From: Drosophila pseudoobscura
Lineage: Eukaryota > Arthropoda > Insecta > Diptera > Drosophilidae
Length of the DNA stretch: 64,000 bases
Reading direction: 5' to 3'
Assembly: GCF_009870125.1 (NCBI RefSeq)
Contig: NC_046681.1
Span: 9,189,001-9,253,000, forward strand
Shown: in pieces, positions 63,929-64,000 of the stretch
Layout: the number at the start of each line of letters is the position of its first letter
How positions within the stretch are numbered: position 1 is the stretch's first letter
Position numbers and translations under genes: made by a program
The notes under the pieces: model-generated
Told to the model about the DNA's origin: nothing
The model's database searches: none
The model's input: the letters and a program-made list of their open reading frames with translations, nothing else

Positions 63929-64000
63929 ATGGAATATGAATTTACCGACTACAAAGAGGCTTCCAGTGCCTCGGGGGGGACCACAAGGAATCCAAGCTTC
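63929..64000 (+). CDS. Possible start of a gene running off the right edge
   Basis: An ATG opens MEYEFTDYKEASSASGGTTR NPSF and is still open at the window end. The preceding 400 bp (63530-63928) show leader-like sequence with CAATATT-type repeats of GGTGTCTCAATAT (63643, 63692). Too short to identify. Confidence 0.3.
   Translation, partial: MEYEFTDYKEASSASGGTTRNPSF

Overview
This is a 64 kb stretch of Drosophila nuclear DNA. Small GT-AG introns, TATCGATA (DRE) and GGTCACACT (Motif 1) core-promoter elements, a DINE-1-type repeat and recognisable fly genes (MRP, spict, PICK1, CCT4, PITHD1, IFT43, a SLC19 pair) all point there. In D. melanogaster most of these genes are, from memory, on chromosome arm 2L (Muller B). 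The DINE-1 form and the shuffled, duplicated gene set suggest an obscura-group species, but I cannot fix the species from sequence alone.

Layout. 1-6.4 kb: 5' two thirds of the ABCC transporter gene MRP on the minus strand, with two alternative exon-4 copies and two alternative exon-8 copies. 7-20 kb, plus strand: two unrecognised paralogous genes with large low-complexity N-terminal regions and a shared C-terminal domain of about 260 aa, flanking a PIH1D1 gene. 20.7-26 kb: a PEBP gene, spichthyin (NIPA-type) and an AFG2A/SPATA5-type AAA ATPase. 27-41.7 kb: two tandem SLC19 (folate/thiamine carrier type) genes, a broken PICK1 fragment between them, a divergent proteasome alpha-2-like gene, a near-perfect 4 kb palindrome whose arms carry about 120-130 bp tandem repeats, then the intact PICK1 gene with a nested TPX2-domain gene on the opposite strand. 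42-46.6 kb: IFT43, PITHD1, CCT4. 46.8-51.8 kb: a 1.49 kb direct duplication, each copy holding a 75-aa membrane-protein gene, separated by a 5'-truncated I-type LINE that contains a DINE-1. 52-62.8 kb: gene-poor DNA with one 145-aa ORF, minisatellites and faint decayed coding traces. 62.8-63.2 kb: a divergent barrier-to-autointegration-factor (BAF) paralogue. A possible new gene start lies at the right edge.

The conserved genes are mostly housekeeping (protein folding, proteostasis, transport, cilia, trafficking) and are arranged as divergent pairs sharing short promoters (MRP/unknown gene, spict/AFG2A, PICK1/IFT43, PITHD1/CCT4). Superimposed is a young layer: tandem duplications, paralogues of very conserved proteins (proteasome alpha 2, BAF), and the long palindrome. 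The palindrome is the best candidate for a previously undescribed system: a transcript through it would fold into a hairpin with arms of about 1.8 kb, the architecture of Drosophila hpRNA loci that make endogenous siRNAs. This is inference and needs RNA data.
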